A DNA stretch of 64,000 nucleotides from Streptomyces griseus subsp. griseus (GCF_003610995.1 NZ_CP032543.1:3100001-3164000); one strand, 5' to 3'. Positions 9,758 through 20,730 are shown, counted from the first letter of the stretch. Notes: generated from the letters alone by a model not told the origin. A program made the numbers and translations.

Positions 9758-12700
9758 CGGGTGGCCTCCATGGCCTCGGCGGTGTTCCCACCGTCGCTCC
9801 CGCCGTCCACCGCACCGGCCGGACCCGCTGTGGCCGCCGGGCCCTTCGGCGCGCCCCGCGTCCTCACCGCCCGCGCCGCAACCCGGCGTTCGCGCTCCTG
9901 GATGCCCACCAGGTCGTCGGGCAGCGCGTCCGGTACGTCCAGGTCGAAGCGGGCCAGCACCGGCAGCCGCAGGCCGACCACGACCAGGGCCAGCATCGCC
10001 GCCCCGAACAGCAGGTACATGAAGCCGATCCCGCGCCCCGGCCCCGTACCGATGAGGGCTCCGACCGTCGAGGTCAGCGAACCGCCGTCCTCGAACATCG
10101 GCCCGAAGAAGGCGGAGCCGGCCGGGGCGATGATCCCGTGGCCGATCGGCAGGGTCGACCAGGCGACCAGGGTGTTCAGGGCGAACACCCGGCCGTGGAA
10201 CCGCTGCGGCACCTTGATCTGGACGATCGTCGTGTAGACGCCGTTGACCATGGAGAGCGCGCAGGACATGCCGAACGCGCCGATGCCGATGATCCACAGG
10301 TCGGCCCGGACGCCGACCAGCGCACTGGCCACCGCCAGCAGCCCGGCGAGGCCCAGCATGCCCTGCATCCGGTTCCGCTGGGGTCCGCCCCAGAAACCCA
10401 TCGCGATCCCGCCGAGGATGGCGCCCGCGCCACCGGCCACGGCGACCCGGGCCACGGACTCCAGCGAGTCGAAGGAGAGCACCAGCGGCGTGACGAGCAG
10501 GAAGAGCGGTGAGAGGAAGATGTTCAGCGCGGCGAACCAGAGGAGCATGGCCCGGAAGCCCCGGTTCTTCCAGGAGTAGGCGAAGCCGTTCCTGATCTCG
10601 GCGACCAGCGACTCGCGGCGGGTCCAGGGCAGCGTCTTCGGGAACTTGACGAGCATCAGCACGGTGATCGCGACGGCGTAGCCGGTCACGTCCAGGATGA
10701 GGATGCCCTTGAGCCCGATGCCGGCCATCAGTGCCACGGCCGCCAGCGGAACGATGAACTGGGCGAAGCCGAAGGCCATCTGGGTGATGCCGTTGGCGTG
10801 GCCGAGATACCGCTTGGGGACCAGCTGCGGTACGGAGGAGGCGTAGGCGAGCCGTTGGAAGGTGAGCGCGACCGAGAGCATGCCGAGGAGCACGTAGATG
10901 TGCCAGGAGTGCAGGCTGCCGCTCAGCAGCAACGTGAGCAGCCCGCCCTGGGTGGTCCCGGCGACGGCGCCGGCGGCGAGCATGACCCGGCGCCGGTCCA
11001 GCCGGTCGACGACCGCGCCGGCCAGCGGGCCGACGAGGATGCCGGGGAGCATCCCGATCACGGCGTAGAGGGCGTACTTGCCCATCGAGCCGGTCTCCAT
11101 GTAGATCCACACGGGCAGCGCGAACTCGGTGAGCGCGGACCCGGTGATGGTGACCAACTGGCCCAGGGCGACGGCCAGGAACCGGCCCATGCCGGGCGCG
11201 GGGCCGGGGGCGGCCTCAGTCGGCGCGGCGGTGGAGCCGTCGCCGTCCGCCGGTGCGGACTCCTGCGGCCGTACGTCATCGGCGGCGGCCACGGCCGGAC
11301 CGTCCCCGCCGCTCACCCCGTGGAACCACCACGGCCCGTCCTCGGCCCGGCCCGGCAGTTCGTGGGAGGCCGTACCGGCCAGGACAGCCGGGTGCGTACG
11401 GGTGATGATCTCGACGAGCTCCCGGGCCCGGTACTTCAGGAAGAAGTGACCGCCCTCGTCCAGAACGGCCAACGCCGATTTCTCCGCCAGCAGTTGCCAC
11501 TCCCGGTAGCGCTCCTGGTAGAAGTCGGTGGCCGGGTCGCGGTTCCCGACCACGGTGATGACCGGCGCGCGCAGCAGGGCTCCGCCCTCCTCCACCTCGG
11601 CCAGCACCTCGGTGAAGTACTCCTCCGCCGCCCGCGAGTCGGCGCGCATGTTGCCGATCATGAACTTCATCTGGGCCTCGTCGAGGTCCCCGACCTCGGC
11701 GCCCATGGACCGCAGCCAGTTGAAGTAGACGCGGTCGTTGAGCAGCGGATCCAGCGCCGAGACGCGGCTGAGCAGCCCGAGGATGCGGCCACGCGGCCGG
11801 GCGAAGGGGAACTGCGCCCCGATGTAGAGGGCTTCCACCTCCCGGTCGGCGGCTTCGAGGAGGCGGCCGACGGCGACGGTCAGCGCGCTGCCGACCGCGC
11901 AGTGGCCGTAGAGGGCGATGGGGCCCTCGACCCGTTCGCGGATCTCGGCCGCGATCTTCGCGGCCAGCTCGTCGAAGGGCAGGTGCTCCTCGGTGATGCC
12001 CATGTCGTGGCCCGGGATGGCGACGGACCACAGGTCGTGGCCGGGCGGCAGTTCGTCGGCCACCGGCTGGTAGACGACCGCGCTGCCACCGCCGTACGGG
12101 ATGCAGACGTAGGACAGGACCCGGGAGTCGGCGGGGACGGGGCGGGTCAGCCGGTGCAGCAGGTGGCGGGGGCCGCGCTCGGACTCGTCCAGGTCGGCCA
12201 GGGCGGCCAGTTCACGGACCGTACGGGAGGTGAAGAGGTCCATCACGCTGACCGGGCGGGCCCCCACCTCGGGCAGCCGCTTGCGGGCGCGGGCGATGAC
12301 CTGGGTGGCCAGCAGCGAGTGGCCGCCGAGGTCGAAGAAGTCGTCGTCCACACCGACTTCGGGCAGCGTCAGGATCTCCGCCCACACCTCGGCCAGCACC
12401 CGCTGGGTCTCCGTCTCCGGGGCGGCGAGCGCTCCCCCGGTCCGGCGGGCCTGCGGTGCCGGGAGCGCGCGCCGGTCGAGTTTGCCGTTCGGGGAGAGCG
12501 GCAGGGCCTCCAGGGCCACGAAGGCGGCGGGGACCATGTAGTCGGGCAGCGTGCGGCGGAGGGCGGTGCGCAGGGCGGCGGGGTCGGGCTCCCAGGGCTC
12601 GGGCACACCGGCCACGAGGGCCTCACCGGCACCGGCGGGCGCGGGCGCCCCTGCGGTCTCACCGGAGACCTGCGCCCCCGCGTCCCCGTCCGGCGTGGAG

Positions 12701-15696
12701 GGCTCACCGGCACCGGCGGGCGCGGACGCCCCCGGAGCCTCGACAGCCCCGGCAGACGCCGTCGGCTCCGCCGGCACCAGATAGGCCACCAGCCGCTTGT
12801 CGCCCGGTTGGTCCTCCCGGACGATCACGGCAGCCGCGGCGATCTCCGGCTCGGCCAGCAGCGCGGCCTCAATCTCACCGGGCTCGATGCGCTGGCCCCG
12901 GATCTTGACCTGCTGGTCGATCCGGCCCAGGTGTTCCAGCTGCCCGTCCTCCCGCCAGCGCGCCAGGTCGCCGGTCCGGTAGAGCCGGGAGCCGGGCGGG
13001 CCGAACGGGTCGGGGACGTAGCGGGCCGCGGTCAGGCCCGGCCGGCGGTGGTAGCCGAGGGAGACCTGGACCCCGCCGATGTGCAGCTCGCCCGGGGTGC
13101 CCGGCGGCAGCGGACGCAGCTCGGCGTCCAGGACGTACAGCCGGGTGTTGTCGACCGGCGCGCCGATGGGGACGGTCGCGAGCTCTCCTTCGCACTCCCA
13201 GCTCGTCACGTCCACCGCGGCCTCGGTCGGCCCGTAGAGGTTGGCGAGCGCGCACGCGGGCAGCCGCGCGGTGAACGCGCGGGCGGTGTGCGGGGCCAGC
13301 TCCTCGCCGCTGCACACCACACGCCGCAGCGAGACGCACCGCTCGACGTCCTCCTCCGCGAGGAACACGTCCAGCATGGCGGGCACGAAGTGGGCGACGG
13401 TGACGCCGTGCCGGGCGATGGTGTCCCGCAGGTGGGCCGCGTCCTTGTGCCCGCCGGGCTGCGCCACGACCAGCCGGGCGCCCGTGATCAGCGGCAGGAA
13501 CAGCTCCCACACGGAGACGTCGAACCCGGTGGGGGTCTTCTGGAGCAGGGCGTCCTGGGGCCCGACCTCGTAGCGACGGGCCATCCAGCGCAGCCTGTTG
13601 ACGATGGCGCGGTGGGTGTTGGGCACTCCCTTGGGGCGGCCCGTGGAGCCCGAGGTGTAGATCGTGTACGCGATGTCGTCGGCGCACGGCTCCGCCAACT
13701 CGCCCTCGTGCAAACGCTCTTCGGCCTCCTCGTCCATCAGGAGGACCCGCGCCGCGCACCCCTCGGGCACCGGCAGTCCGGCTTGCGTGAGGAGGATGGC
13801 GGCGCCGCTGTCGGCCAGCATGAAGGCGAGACGCTCGGCGGGGTACTCCGGGTCCAGCGGGGTGTAGCCGGCCCCGGTCTTGAGGACGCCGAGGAGCCCG
13901 ACGACCAGGCCGAGCGAGCGTTCGGCGCTCACCGCCACCAGGCTCCCGGGCCCGGCGCCCGCACCGGCCAGCCGGCGGGCGATCCGCTCGGCGGCCCGGT
14001 CCAGCTCCGCGTACGTCATCGAGTCGCCGCCGAACTCGACGGCCACGGCCTCCGGTGTCCGGGCGCACTGCGCGGCGACCAGCGCCGTCAGGGTCCCGGC
14101 GCCGGGAGTGCCGGAGGCCTCGAAGGCCGTGTCGTTCCACTCGGTGAGCATCCGGTGCCGCTCGGCCGGGTCGAGGCCGTCATGGGCGGAGAGCGGCGCG
14201 CCGGGGTCGTCGGCGACGGCCCGCAGGAGCCGGCCCAGGTGAGCGGCGATCCGGGCGATGGAGGACTCGTCGAAGAGGTCGGTGTTGTAGTTGAAGGCGC
14301 CGCGCAGACCGCCCTGCCCCTCCATGAGGAAGAGCTCCAGGTCGAACCGGGTCCCGGCGGCATGGAGGCCGAACGGCTCGACTTCCAGCGGGAGTTCGCC
14401 GGTCCCCCCGGCGTCCGCGGCCGAGGCGTAGTTCTGGATCGCCAGGACCGCCTGGAAGACCGGGGAGCGGGTGACATCCCTCTCGACGTTCAGCTCGGAC
14501 ACCAACTGGGCGAACGGCAGCTCCTGGTGGGCGTAGGCCTCCAGGCAGGTCTCCCGGGTCCGCCCCAGCAGCTCGGTGAAGGAGGGATCACCGCCCAGCC
14601 GGGCGGGCAGCGCCAGGACGTTGACGAACATCCCGATGAGGCCTTCGAGTTCGGGCTCCGGCCGGCCCGCCACGGGTGAGCCGACGGCGAAGTCCCGCTG
14701 CCCGGCGAACCGGGAGAGCACCACCTGGAAGGCGGCGAGCAGCACCATGTGCACGGTCGCCCCGTGCTCCTTGCCGAGGGCGGTGAGCCGGGCCAGCAGC
14801 TCCGGGGCGACGTCGAAGCCGTAACCGGCCCCCTCGAAGGTCTGCCGCTCGGGGCGCGGGCGGTCGGTGGGCAGCTCCAGGGGGCGTACGCCGGCCAGTT
14901 CACGGGACCAGTACGCCACCTCCTGCGCCAGCCGCCCGCCGGTCAGCCGCTCACGCTGCCAGAGCGCGAAGTCGCCGTACTGGATGGGGAGTTCGGGCAG
15001 CGGGTCGGGACCACCCGCGACCTGGGCGGCGTAGCCGCGCAGCACCTCGGAGACCAGCACCTCACTGGACCAGCCGTCGCTGACACTGTGGTGCACCACG
15101 AGGAGGAGGACGTGGTCGTCGTCGGCGATGCGAACCAGCAGGCCGTGTGTCAGGGGGCCGGTGACCAGGTCGAAGGGGAGGGCGCCGAGCTCGTCCACCA
15201 GCCGGGCCGCGTGCTCCTCGTCGTCCGCGTCGGCGGTGCGCAGGCCGAAGGGGGCGGGGTCGGCGATCTCCAGGACCGGTCGGCCGTCGTCGGTGGCCGG
15301 GTAGCGGGTGCGCAGGGTCTCGTGGCGGGCGACCACGGCGTCCAGGGCCCGCTGGAGGGCGGTTCGGTCCAGCGGGCCGCGCAGCCGGCGGGCCACGGGG
15401 ATGTTGTACGCGGCGGTGCCGGGCGCGAACTGCTCCATGAACCACAGGCGTTCCTGCGCGAAGGAGAGTGGTGGCGCGGTGCCGTCCGGCCGCCTCGGGA
15501 CCGCCCGTACGGCCCGTGCCCGGCCCTTCAGCCGTTGGGCGAGAAGGGCGCGCTTGGCCTCGGAGAGCGGGGCGCCGCCGGCCCGGCCACGGGCGGGGGG
15601 AGGACCCGCGTCGGGCTCGGGTGCGGGAGGCGGTCCTGTGTCGGCACCGCTCGGCGCCGCGGTGTCACCGGGGTACTGGTCCGTGCTGCTGCTCAT
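9754..15696 (-). CDS. NRPS termination module C-A(Ser)-PCP-TE fused to MFS transporter
   Basis: A 1,980-residue fusion. Order: C domain (about 60-490, HHSVSDGWS); A domain (about 520-1020, [11 protein letters not shown], pocket D-V-W-H-V-S-L-V-D-K, close to the serine code DVWHLSLIDK); a Pro/Ala-rich insert with an internal repeat; PCP (LGGHSLL, Ser at about 1127); thioesterase (about 1140-1450); and an EntS-like MFS permease from Met1503. The thioesterase starts PYGGGSA and has GHCAVG, so the nucleophile position is Cys (about 1266), with VGNRDPATD and EGGHFF as candidate Asp and His. The MFS part has repeated hydrophobic spans and [10 protein letters not shown] between two of them. ATG at 15696 overlaps the upstream stop (ATGA). 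The protein should release a Ser-terminated product at the membrane and may export it itself. Confidence 0.93.
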   Translation of the reverse strand: MSSSTDQYPGDTAAPSGADTGPPPAPEPDAGPPPARGRAGGAPLSEAKRALLAQRLKGRARAVRAVPRRPDGTAPPLSFAQERLWFMEQFAPGTAAYNIPVARRLRGPLDRTALQRALDAVVARHETLRTRYPATDDGRPVLEIADPAPFGLRTADADDEEHAARLVDELGALPFDLVTGPLTHGLLVRIADDDHVLLLVVHHSVSDGWSSEVLVSEVLRGYAAQVAGGPDPLPELPIQYGDFALWQRERLTGGRLAQEVAYWSRELAGVRPLELPTDRPRPERQTFEGAGYGFDVAPELLARLTALGKEHGATVHMVLLAAFQVVLSRFAGQRDFAVGSPVAGRPEPELEGLIGMFVNVLALPARLGGDPSFTELLGRTRETCLEAYAHQELPFAQLVSELNVERDVTRSPVFQAVLAIQNYASAADAGGTGELPLEVEPFGLHAAGTRFDLELFLMEGQGGLRGAFNYNTDLFDESSIARIAAHLGRLLRAVADDPGAPLSAHDGLDPAERHRMLTEWNDTAFEASGTPGAGTLTALVAAQCARTPEAVAVEFGGDSMTYAELDRAAERIARRLAGAGAGPGSLVAVSAERSLGLVVGLLGVLKTGAGYTPLDPEYPAERLAFMLADSGAAILLTQAGLPVPEGCAARVLLMDEEAEERLHEGELAEPCADDIAYTIYTSGSTGRPKGVPNTHRAIVNRLRWMARRYEVGPQDALLQKTPTGFDVSVWELFLPLITGARLVVAQPGGHKDAAHLRDTIARHGVTVAHFVPAMLDVFLAEEDVERCVSLRRVVCSGEELAPHTARAFTARLPACALANLYGPTEAAVDVTSWECEGELATVPIGAPVDNTRLYVLDAELRPLPPGTPGELHIGGVQVSLGYHRRPGLTAARYVPDPFGPPGSRLYRTGDLARWREDGQLEHLGRIDQQVKIRGQRIEPGEIEAALLAEPEIAAAAVIVREDQPGDKRLVAYLVPAEPTASAGAVEAPGASAPAGAGEPSTPDGDAGAQVSGETAGAPAPAGAGEALVAGVPEPWEPDPAALRTALRRTLPDYMVPAAFVALEALPLSPNGKLDRRALPAPQARRTGGALAAPETETQRVLAEVWAEILTLPEVGVDDDFFDLGGHSLLATQVIARARKRLPEVGARPVSVMDLFTSRTVRELAALADLDESERGPRHLLHRLTRPVPADSRVLSYVCIPYGGGSAVVYQPVADELPPGHDLWSVAIPGHDMGITEEHLPFDELAAKIAAEIRERVEGPIALYGHCAVGSALTVAVGRLLEAADREVEALYIGAQFPFARPRGRILGLLSRVSALDPLLNDRVYFNWLRSMGAEVGDLDEAQMKFMIGNMRADSRAAEEYFTEVLAEVEEGGALLRAPVITVVGNRDPATDFYQERYREWQLLAEKSALAVLDEGGHFFLKYRARELVEIITRTHPAVLAGTASHELPGRAEDGPWWFHGVSGGDGPAVAAADDVRPQESAPADGDGSTAAPTEAAPGPAPGMGRFLAVALGQLVTITGSALTEFALPVWIYMETGSMGKYALYAVIGMLPGILVGPLAGAVVDRLDRRRVMLAAGAVAGTTQGGLLTLLLSGSLHSWHIYVLLGMLSVALTFQRLAYASSVPQLVPKRYLGHANGITQMAFGFAQFIVPLAAVALMAGIGLKGILILDVTGYAVAITVLMLVKFPKTLPWTRRESLVAEIRNGFAYSWKNRGFRAMLLWFAALNIFLSPLFLLVTPLVLSFDSLESVARVAVAGGAGAILGGIAMGFWGGPQRNRMQGMLGLAGLLAVASALVGVRADLWIIGIGAFGMSCALSMVNGVYTTIVQIKVPQRFHGRVFALNTLVAWSTLPIGHGIIAPAGSAFFGPMFEDGGSLTSTVGALIGTGPGRGIGFMYLLFGAAMLALVVVGLRLPVLARFDLDVPDALPDDLVGIQERERRVAARAVRTRGAPKGPAATAGPAGAVDGGSDGGNTAEAMEATR
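12622..12725. repeat. Direct repeat inside the serine module insert
   Basis: A 23-nt sequence at 12622-12644 recurs exactly at 12703-12725 (81-nt period). It encodes the Ala/Pro/Gly-rich insert (APAGAGE type) between the A8 region and the end of the adenylation domain. The copy number could vary between strains. Confidence 0.8.
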
Positions 15697-18600
15697 GCCG
15701 TCTGCGTTCCGATTCTGGGAGTTGCGGACTCGGCGGCGAGCAGGCGCCCGGCGTCCTCGTCGGTCAGGGCTTCGATCTCGGCGAGCAGCAGCTCCTCCAC
15801 CGCGAGCGCGAACGCCTCGGTGGTGCGGTGGACGAACAGCGTGCGCAGGGGGACCGTCACCTCGGTCGCGGCCCTGATCCGGGCGACGACACGGGTGGCG
15901 AGGAGCGAGTGGCCGCCGAGCTCGAAGAAGTCGTCCGCCGCACCGACCCGGTCCAGCCCCAGCACCTCGGCCCACACCTCCGCCACCAGCTCCTCGGCGT
16001 CGGTGCGCGGGGCGACGTAACCACCGCCCAGGTCGGGCCGCCGGTCGGGCGCGGGCAGGGCACGGCGGTCGAGTTTGCCGTTCGGGGTCAGCGGCAGGGC
16101 GGGGAGGACCATCACGGCGTTGGGGACCAGGTGGGCCGGGAGCCGTGCGGCGAGAGCCGCCCGGAGACCCGCCGGTGACAGTTCGGGCCGGGCCTGCCCG
16201 GCAGCGTCCGACGCCGCCACCACATACGCGACCAGCGCCTGGTCCCGCGCGATCACCGCCGCCCCGCCCACCCCCTCCAGGGCCAGCAGCGCCGCCTCCA
16301 CCTCACCGGGCTCGACGCGGAAGCCGCGCACCTTCACCTGGTCGTCGATGCGTCCCAGGAACTCCAGCTGCCCGTCCGCCCGCCAGCGCACCAGGTCCCC
16401 GGTGCGGTAGCGGCGGGCGCCGGGCGGACCGTGGGGGTCGGGCACGAAGGCGCGCGCGGTGGCGCCGGGCCGCCCCCCGTAGCCGAGGGTCACGCCCGCG
16501 CCGCCGACGAGGAGTTCCCCGGCGGCCCCGTACGGCATGAGCCGCCCGGCCGCGTCGCAGACGGTCAGCGTGGTGGAGCCGGTGGGGCTGCCGATGGGCG
16601 GGCGGTGCACCGCGTCGGCGCGGCCCAGCTCGGCGGTGGTGGCGATGATGGTGGTCTCGGTGGGGCCGTAGGAGTTGACCAGCCGTACGGTGTCGCCGAA
16701 GCGGGCCCGCCAGGCGGCGACGGCGGTGGGCTGGACCTGGTCGGCGCCGAGGATGAGCAGGCGCAGTCCGGGCGGCCAGGAGACGGCGTCGAGGTCGTCG
16801 GCCAGCTGGTGCCAGTACGGGGTGGGCAGGTCCAGGACGGTCAGCCGGTCGCCGCGCCCGTCCGCGAGGTGGTCGGGCAGGGTCGCGCCGGGCCCGGCGA
16901 CGGTGAGGGTGGCCCCGGCGGTGAGCGCGGGGAAGACCTCCTCGGCGTGGGTGTCGAAGCTCAGCGAGGCGAACTGCAGCACCTCGTCCGCCGCCGTGAT
17001 CCCGTAGTCCGCGCGCATCCAGGCGATCCGGGCGGCGAGGGCCCCGTGCGGGACGACGACCCCCTTGGGCGTGCCGGTGGAGCCGGAGGTGTGGATGACG
17101 TACGCGGGGTCGCCGGCGCCGGCCTGCCAGCCGGGGTCGCAGTCCGCGGTCCCCGGGCCGGCACCGTCCGGGGCCACCACCACGACGCCCTCGGCGAGCT
17201 GTGCGGTCCCCTCGGCGGCGGGGTCCGCGACCACCACGCGCACGACGGTGTCGGCGATCATGAAGTCCAGCCGTGGGCGCGGGTGGTCGAGGTCGAGCGG
17301 CAGGTAGGCGGCCCCGGCCCGCCAGGTCGCCAGCAGGGCGGTGATCGCCGCCCGGCCGCGTGGCAGCAGGACGCCCACGGTGTCACCGCCGCGTACACCG
17401 GCGGCCCGCAGCCGCACGGCGAGCGCGCCGGCCGCGTCCCACAGCTCCCGGTAGGTCAGCTCCCCCTCCGGGGCACGCACCGCCGTCCGCCCGGCGTACC
17501 GCTCGGCCGCCCGGGCCAGGGCGACCGGCAGCGGCACCGCGCCACCCGGCGGTTCCGGCGCGCCGGTACCCAGGGCCAGCAGTTCGTCGCGCTCGGGCGG
17601 CGTCAGCAGCTCCAGTTCGGAGACCGGGGTGTCGGGGGCGGCGAGCGCCCCGCGCAGCAGCGTCTCGAAGTGACGGGCGAGCCGGGCGGCCCAGGGGGCG
17701 TCGAAGAGGTCGGTGCGGTAGCCGAGGACGGCGATCAGGTCGTCGCCCTCGCGGCGCAGGTCCAGCATCAGATCGACCTTGCTGGCCGCGTGGCCACCGT
17801 CCACGTCCGCGCACTCCAGGCCGCCGAACTCCCGCTCCCCGCTGTCCGGTCCGTCCTGGGTGTGCACGGTCAGCAGGGTCTGGAAGAGCGGGCTGGAGCC
17901 GAGCCGGCGTTCGATGCCGAGGGCGTCGATGAGCCGCTCGAAGGGCACCCGGTCATGGGCGAAGGCGGTGAGGGACGAGCGGCGGACCCGGCGCAGCAGG
18001 TCACCGAAGGCGGGGTCACCGGCCAGCTCGGCGCGGAGCACGAGGGTGGTGGAGAAGTAGCCGATCACCGGCTCCAGTTCGGGCTCGCCCCGGCCCGCCG
18101 CCGGTACGCCGACGCAGAAGTCGTCCTGGCGGGTCCAGCGGTGCAGGAGCACCTGGTAGGCGGCGAGCAGCACCATGAAGGGCGTGCACCGCTTCTCCCT
18201 GGCCAGGGCGTCGACGGCGCCGCCGGCCCCGGTGATCCGCCGGGTGTGGAAGGCACCGCCGGCCCCGCTGCCCGGCGGGCCGCCCACGGTGGGCCGCAGG
18301 TCGAGAACGGGGGCGTCCGCGAGCCGCTCCCGCCAGTGGTCGAGCGCCGCTTCGGCCTCCGGTCCCCGCGCGGCCTCCCGCTCCCGCCGTGCGTACTCCG
18401 TGTACGGCAGGACCTCGGGCAGTTCGACCGGGCGGCCGGCGAGGTGGGCGGCGTACCGGGTGGCGAGTTCGGTGCGGAGCAGGTTGAGCGACCAGCCGTC
18501 CGCGACGATGTGGTGGAGGACCAGGCAGAGCAGGTGCTCGTCCTCGTCGGTCCGCAGCAGGGCGATCCGCAGGAGCGGGCCCTCCGCCAGGTCGAAGGCG

Positions 18601-18935
18601 CCGTTCGTCCGCTCGGCCAGGAGCGGTCCGGCGTCCCCGGGGCGGCTCCTGAGGTCGAGGGTCTCGACCCGCACCGGCCCGGGCGCGTCCACGACGGCGA
18701 CCGGCCGCCCGTCGACATCCGCGAAGCGGGTGCGCAGGGCCTCGTGCCGGGCGACGGTCCCCTCGAACGCGGCGACGAGGGCGGGTACGGAGAGGGCGCC
18801 GGTCAGCCGCAGCACCAGGGGGATGTTGTACGACGCGTCCGTGGGGTCCAACTGGTGCAGGAACCAGAGCCGTTCCTGCCCATGACTCGGTACGAGGCCT
18901 CCGGTGGCCGTGGTTCCGCCGAGTGTGTCGATCAC
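15693..18935 (-). CDS. NRPS module C-A-PCP, basic-residue pocket; first gene of the operon
   Basis: A 1,080-residue elongation module. The C domain has HHIVADGWS at about residue 141. The A domain has [20 protein letters not shown] and NGKLDRRAL, and the PCP has [11 protein letters not shown]. The pocket reads D-T-E-D-I-G-S-I-I-K. The acidic Glu and Asp argue for a basic amino acid, and the code resembles one I recall for beta-lysine domains (DTEDVGTMVK). I chose the GTG at 18935 because a six-G ribosome site lies 8 nt upstream. An in-frame ATG at 18986 has no clear site. It begins with a C domain rather than an A domain, so it expects a chain or starter from another carrier. Confidence 0.93.
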   Translation of the reverse strand: MIDTLGGTTATGGLVPSHGQERLWFLHQLDPTDASYNIPLVLRLTGALSVPALVAAFEGTVARHEALRTRFADVDGRPVAVVDAPGPVRVETLDLRSRPGDAGPLLAERTNGAFDLAEGPLLRIALLRTDEDEHLLCLVLHHIVADGWSLNLLRTELATRYAAHLAGRPVELPEVLPYTEYARREREAARGPEAEAALDHWRERLADAPVLDLRPTVGGPPGSGAGGAFHTRRITGAGGAVDALAREKRCTPFMVLLAAYQVLLHRWTRQDDFCVGVPAAGRGEPELEPVIGYFSTTLVLRAELAGDPAFGDLLRRVRRSSLTAFAHDRVPFERLIDALGIERRLGSSPLFQTLLTVHTQDGPDSGEREFGGLECADVDGGHAASKVDLMLDLRREGDDLIAVLGYRTDLFDAPWAARLARHFETLLRGALAAPDTPVSELELLTPPERDELLALGTGAPEPPGGAVPLPVALARAAERYAGRTAVRAPEGELTYRELWDAAGALAVRLRAAGVRGGDTVGVLLPRGRAAITALLATWRAGAAYLPLDLDHPRPRLDFMIADTVVRVVVADPAAEGTAQLAEGVVVVAPDGAGPGTADCDPGWQAGAGDPAYVIHTSGSTGTPKGVVVPHGALAARIAWMRADYGITAADEVLQFASLSFDTHAEEVFPALTAGATLTVAGPGATLPDHLADGRGDRLTVLDLPTPYWHQLADDLDAVSWPPGLRLLILGADQVQPTAVAAWRARFGDTVRLVNSYGPTETTIIATTAELGRADAVHRPPIGSPTGSTTLTVCDAAGRLMPYGAAGELLVGGAGVTLGYGGRPGATARAFVPDPHGPPGARRYRTGDLVRWRADGQLEFLGRIDDQVKVRGFRVEPGEVEAALLALEGVGGAAVIARDQALVAYVVAASDAAGQARPELSPAGLRAALAARLPAHLVPNAVMVLPALPLTPNGKLDRRALPAPDRRPDLGGGYVAPRTDAEELVAEVWAEVLGLDRVGAADDFFELGGHSLLATRVVARIRAATEVTVPLRTLFVHRTTEAFALAVEELLLAEIEALTDEDAGRLLAAESATPRIGTQTA

Positions 18936-19092
18936 GCGCTGCGCCCCCCTTGCTGCCAACGCCGGTGCCGACGCCGCTGAGGGCATCGGACAGCACCGGA
19001 CGGAGATGCCGACGGACCGTCAGAAAGCAGGTCAGGGGCCGGATGAGAACCGTTCCGGAGTCCCCTGGAGCTGTCGGCCTCAGGCATGCGAC

Positions 19093-19122
19093 ACGGTAGG
19101 AGGAGAAGCCCGATCGAGTCAA
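19093..19122 (-). promoter_or_regulatory. Candidate vegetative promoter of the NRPS operon
   Basis: Read on the minus strand there is TTGACT (19122-19117), an 18-nt spacer, then TACCGT (19098-19093), a fair match to the HrdB-type consensus. It would give a leader of about 150 nt before the GTG at 18935. The -35 edge overlaps the dre-like palindrome listed separately. Confidence 0.5.
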
Positions 19123-19136
19123 TGGTCTGGACCACC
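19121..19136. promoter_or_regulatory. DasR-like (dre) operator candidate
   Basis: AATGGTCTGGACCACC matches the dre consensus ACTGGTCTAGACCACT, as I recall it, at 13 of 16 positions; the core TGGTCTnGACCA is complete. It touches the -35 hexamer of the candidate NRPS promoter, a position suited to repression. DasR is the GntR-family GlcNAc-responsive regulator of Streptomyces. Binding is inference. Confidence 0.5.
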
Positions 19137-19275
19137 AACCTGTGGCCTGTACGCACGGCGGGCCGGGGGACCAAGTGCGACAAAGTCCGCCTTTCCCCGC
19201 CCGCTCCCCGATCTCCCTGGCCAGAACTGCCCCCTCCCACCCCCCTGGGGAGACGGGCGGCCCAGGCGGAAAGCG

Positions 19276-19318
19276 GAAGCGCCCTCGACCTGCCGGAGAG
19301 GCGGGTCGAGGGCGCTTC
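19276..19318 (-). terminator. Terminator of the symporter gene
   Basis: Inverted repeat with 15-bp perfect arms (19276-19290 and 19304-19318); three further inner pairs and one wobble leave a 5-nt loop. It lies 24 nt past the symporter stop and would isolate the NRPS promoter from upstream transcription. No T run follows, as is usual in Streptomyces. Confidence 0.75.
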
Positions 19319-19341
19319 GGGCCGTACGAGGGCGGCGGCCG

Positions 19342-20730
19342 CTAGACGGTGGCCGGGACCGCGTCCTTCGTACGGTCGCGGTCCACGTCCCAGCCGTCGT
19401 CGTCGGACGGGCCGAACGCGTCGATCGAGGAGGACGAGGCCGAGTTGTACTTGTCGTGGTCGAGGATCTTCTCGCGGGCCGACACGAGGACCGGGACCAG
19501 CGCCTGGCCGGCCACGTTGGCGGCGGTGCGGACCATGTCCAGGATCGGGTCGATGGCCAGCAGCAGGCCGACGCCCTCCAGCGGGAGGCCCAGGGTGGAG
19601 AGGGTCAGGGTCAGCATGACCGTGGCGCCGGTGAGACCGGCGGTGGCCGCGGAGCCGATCACCGAGACGAAGGCGATGAGCACGTAGTCGCCGATGCCCA
19701 GCTGGACGTCGAAGATCTGCGCGACGAAGATCGCCGCCAGCGCCGGGTAGATCGCGGCGCAGCCGTCCATCTTCGTGGTCGCCCCGAACGGGACGGCGAA
19801 GGAGGCGTACTCCTTCGGAACGCCGAGGCGCTCGGTGACCCGCTGGGTGACCGGCATGGTGCCGACCGAGGAGCGGGAGACGAAGGCGAGCTGGATCGCG
19901 GGCCAGGCGCCCTTGAAGAACTGCAGCGGGCTGACCTTGGCGACGGTGGCCAGGAGCAGCGGGTAGACGCCGAACATCACCAGGAGGCAGCCGATGTAGA
20001 CGTCGGCGGTGAACGTCGCGTACTTGCCGATCAGGTCCCAGCCGTAGGTGGCGATGGCGTAGCCGATGAGGCCGACGGTGCCGAGCGGGGCCAGGCGGAT
20101 GACCCACCACAGGGCCTTCTGCAGCAGCTCCAGGATGGACTGGCTGAGCGTCAGGATCGGCTGGGCCTTCTCACCGAGCTTGAGGGCGGCGATACCGGCG
20201 ACGGCCGCCAGGAAGACGATCTGGAGCACGTTCAGCTCGGCGAACGGCTGGATCACGTTGTTCGGGATGATGCCGGTCAGGAAGTCGATCCAGCTGCCGG
20301 TGCGCTCGGGGAGCTTGCCGTCCTTCGGCGTGAGGCCGGTGCCGGAGCCCGGGTTGGTCAGCAGGCCGATGGTGAGGCCGATGGCGACCGCGATCAGCGA
20401 CGTGATCATGAACCAGAGCAGGGTGCGGGTCGCCAGCCGGGCGGCGTTGTTGACCTTGCGCAGGTTGGTGATCGACACCAGGATCGCGAAGAAGACCAGC
20501 GGGGCGACGGCCAGCTTCAGCAGCTGGACGAAGATCGAACCGATCTTGTCCAGTGTGGTGACGAGCCAGGAGACGTCCTGGCTGCGGGCGATCCAGCCGA
20601 GCAGGGCACCGAGCACCAGACCGGCGACGATCTGGGCCCAGAACGGGACCTTGGGTATACGCGGACCGGGGCCGGAACCGGTGGACGGCTGCTCGGCCTC
20701 GGGGGCGGCGGACGCGGAATTCGCGGACAC
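19342..20730 (-). CDS. Dicarboxylate/amino acid:cation symporter (SLC1/DAACS family)
   Basis: A 462-residue secondary transporter of the GltP/DctA type, carrying dicarboxylates or acidic amino acids with protons or sodium across the cytoplasmic membrane. Family marks: a long series of hydrophobic helices, the serine-rich hairpin SRSSVGTMP, the substrate-site segment FGATTKMDG (equivalent of the usual NMDGT) and RTAANVAGQ near the last helix. The start is one of two close GTG codons; 20730 has GGAG at 7-nt spacing, while 20736 is too close to it. A polar tail of about 40 residues follows the last helix. The Gln in NVAGQ, where Asp is common, may shift substrate preference; DctA versus GltP cannot be separated by eye. 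Confidence 0.92.
   Translation of the reverse strand: MSANSASAAPEAEQPSTGSGPGPRIPKVPFWAQIVAGLVLGALLGWIARSQDVSWLVTTLDKIGSIFVQLLKLAVAPLVFFAILVSITNLRKVNNAARLATRTLLWFMITSLIAVAIGLTIGLLTNPGSGTGLTPKDGKLPERTGSWIDFLTGIIPNNVIQPFAELNVLQIVFLAAVAGIAALKLGEKAQPILTLSQSILELLQKALWWVIRLAPLGTVGLIGYAIATYGWDLIGKYATFTADVYIGCLLVMFGVYPLLLATVAKVSPLQFFKGAWPAIQLAFVSRSSVGTMPVTQRVTERLGVPKEYASFAVPFGATTKMDGCAAIYPALAAIFVAQIFDVQLGIGDYVLIAFVSVIGSAATAGLTGATVMLTLTLSTLGLPLEGVGLLLAIDPILDMVRTAANVAGQALVPVLVSAREKILDHDKYNSASSSSIDAFGPSDDDGWDVDRDRTKDAVPATV

Larger units (their letters stand above)
18936..19341. other. Intergenic region between the NRPS operon and the symporter
   Basis: About 400 bp without a gene. It holds the NRPS promoter candidate, the dre-like palindrome and, at its right end, the symporter terminator. 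Both flanking genes are on the minus strand, so the NRPS operon should start its own transcript here. I saw no iron box, which argues against simple iron control of this NRPS. Confidence 0.6.

Noticed and set aside
8210..11110. 966-residue version of the acyl-AMP ligase extended upstream
   Set aside because: The extra N-terminal 450 residues are antisense-frame noise over the MFS domain; the GTG at 9757 with GTGA overlap is the natural start.
10798..14679. 1,293-codon plus-strand open frame opposite the serine module
   Set aside because: The translation is low-complexity (Gly, Arg, Val, Gln) and antisense to a well-defined NRPS; no ribosome site or motif.
974..18986. Catechol siderophore cluster of enterobactin or griseobactin type
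   Set aside because: The C-A(Ser)-PCP-TE order recalls EntF, but there are no dihydroxybenzoate genes, no isochorismate enzymes, no ferric-siderophore receptor genes and no iron box near the operon.
19121..19140. TetR operator for the NRPS operon
   Set aside because: The palindrome at this place fits the dre pattern more closely; no second copy lies near the TetR gene itself.
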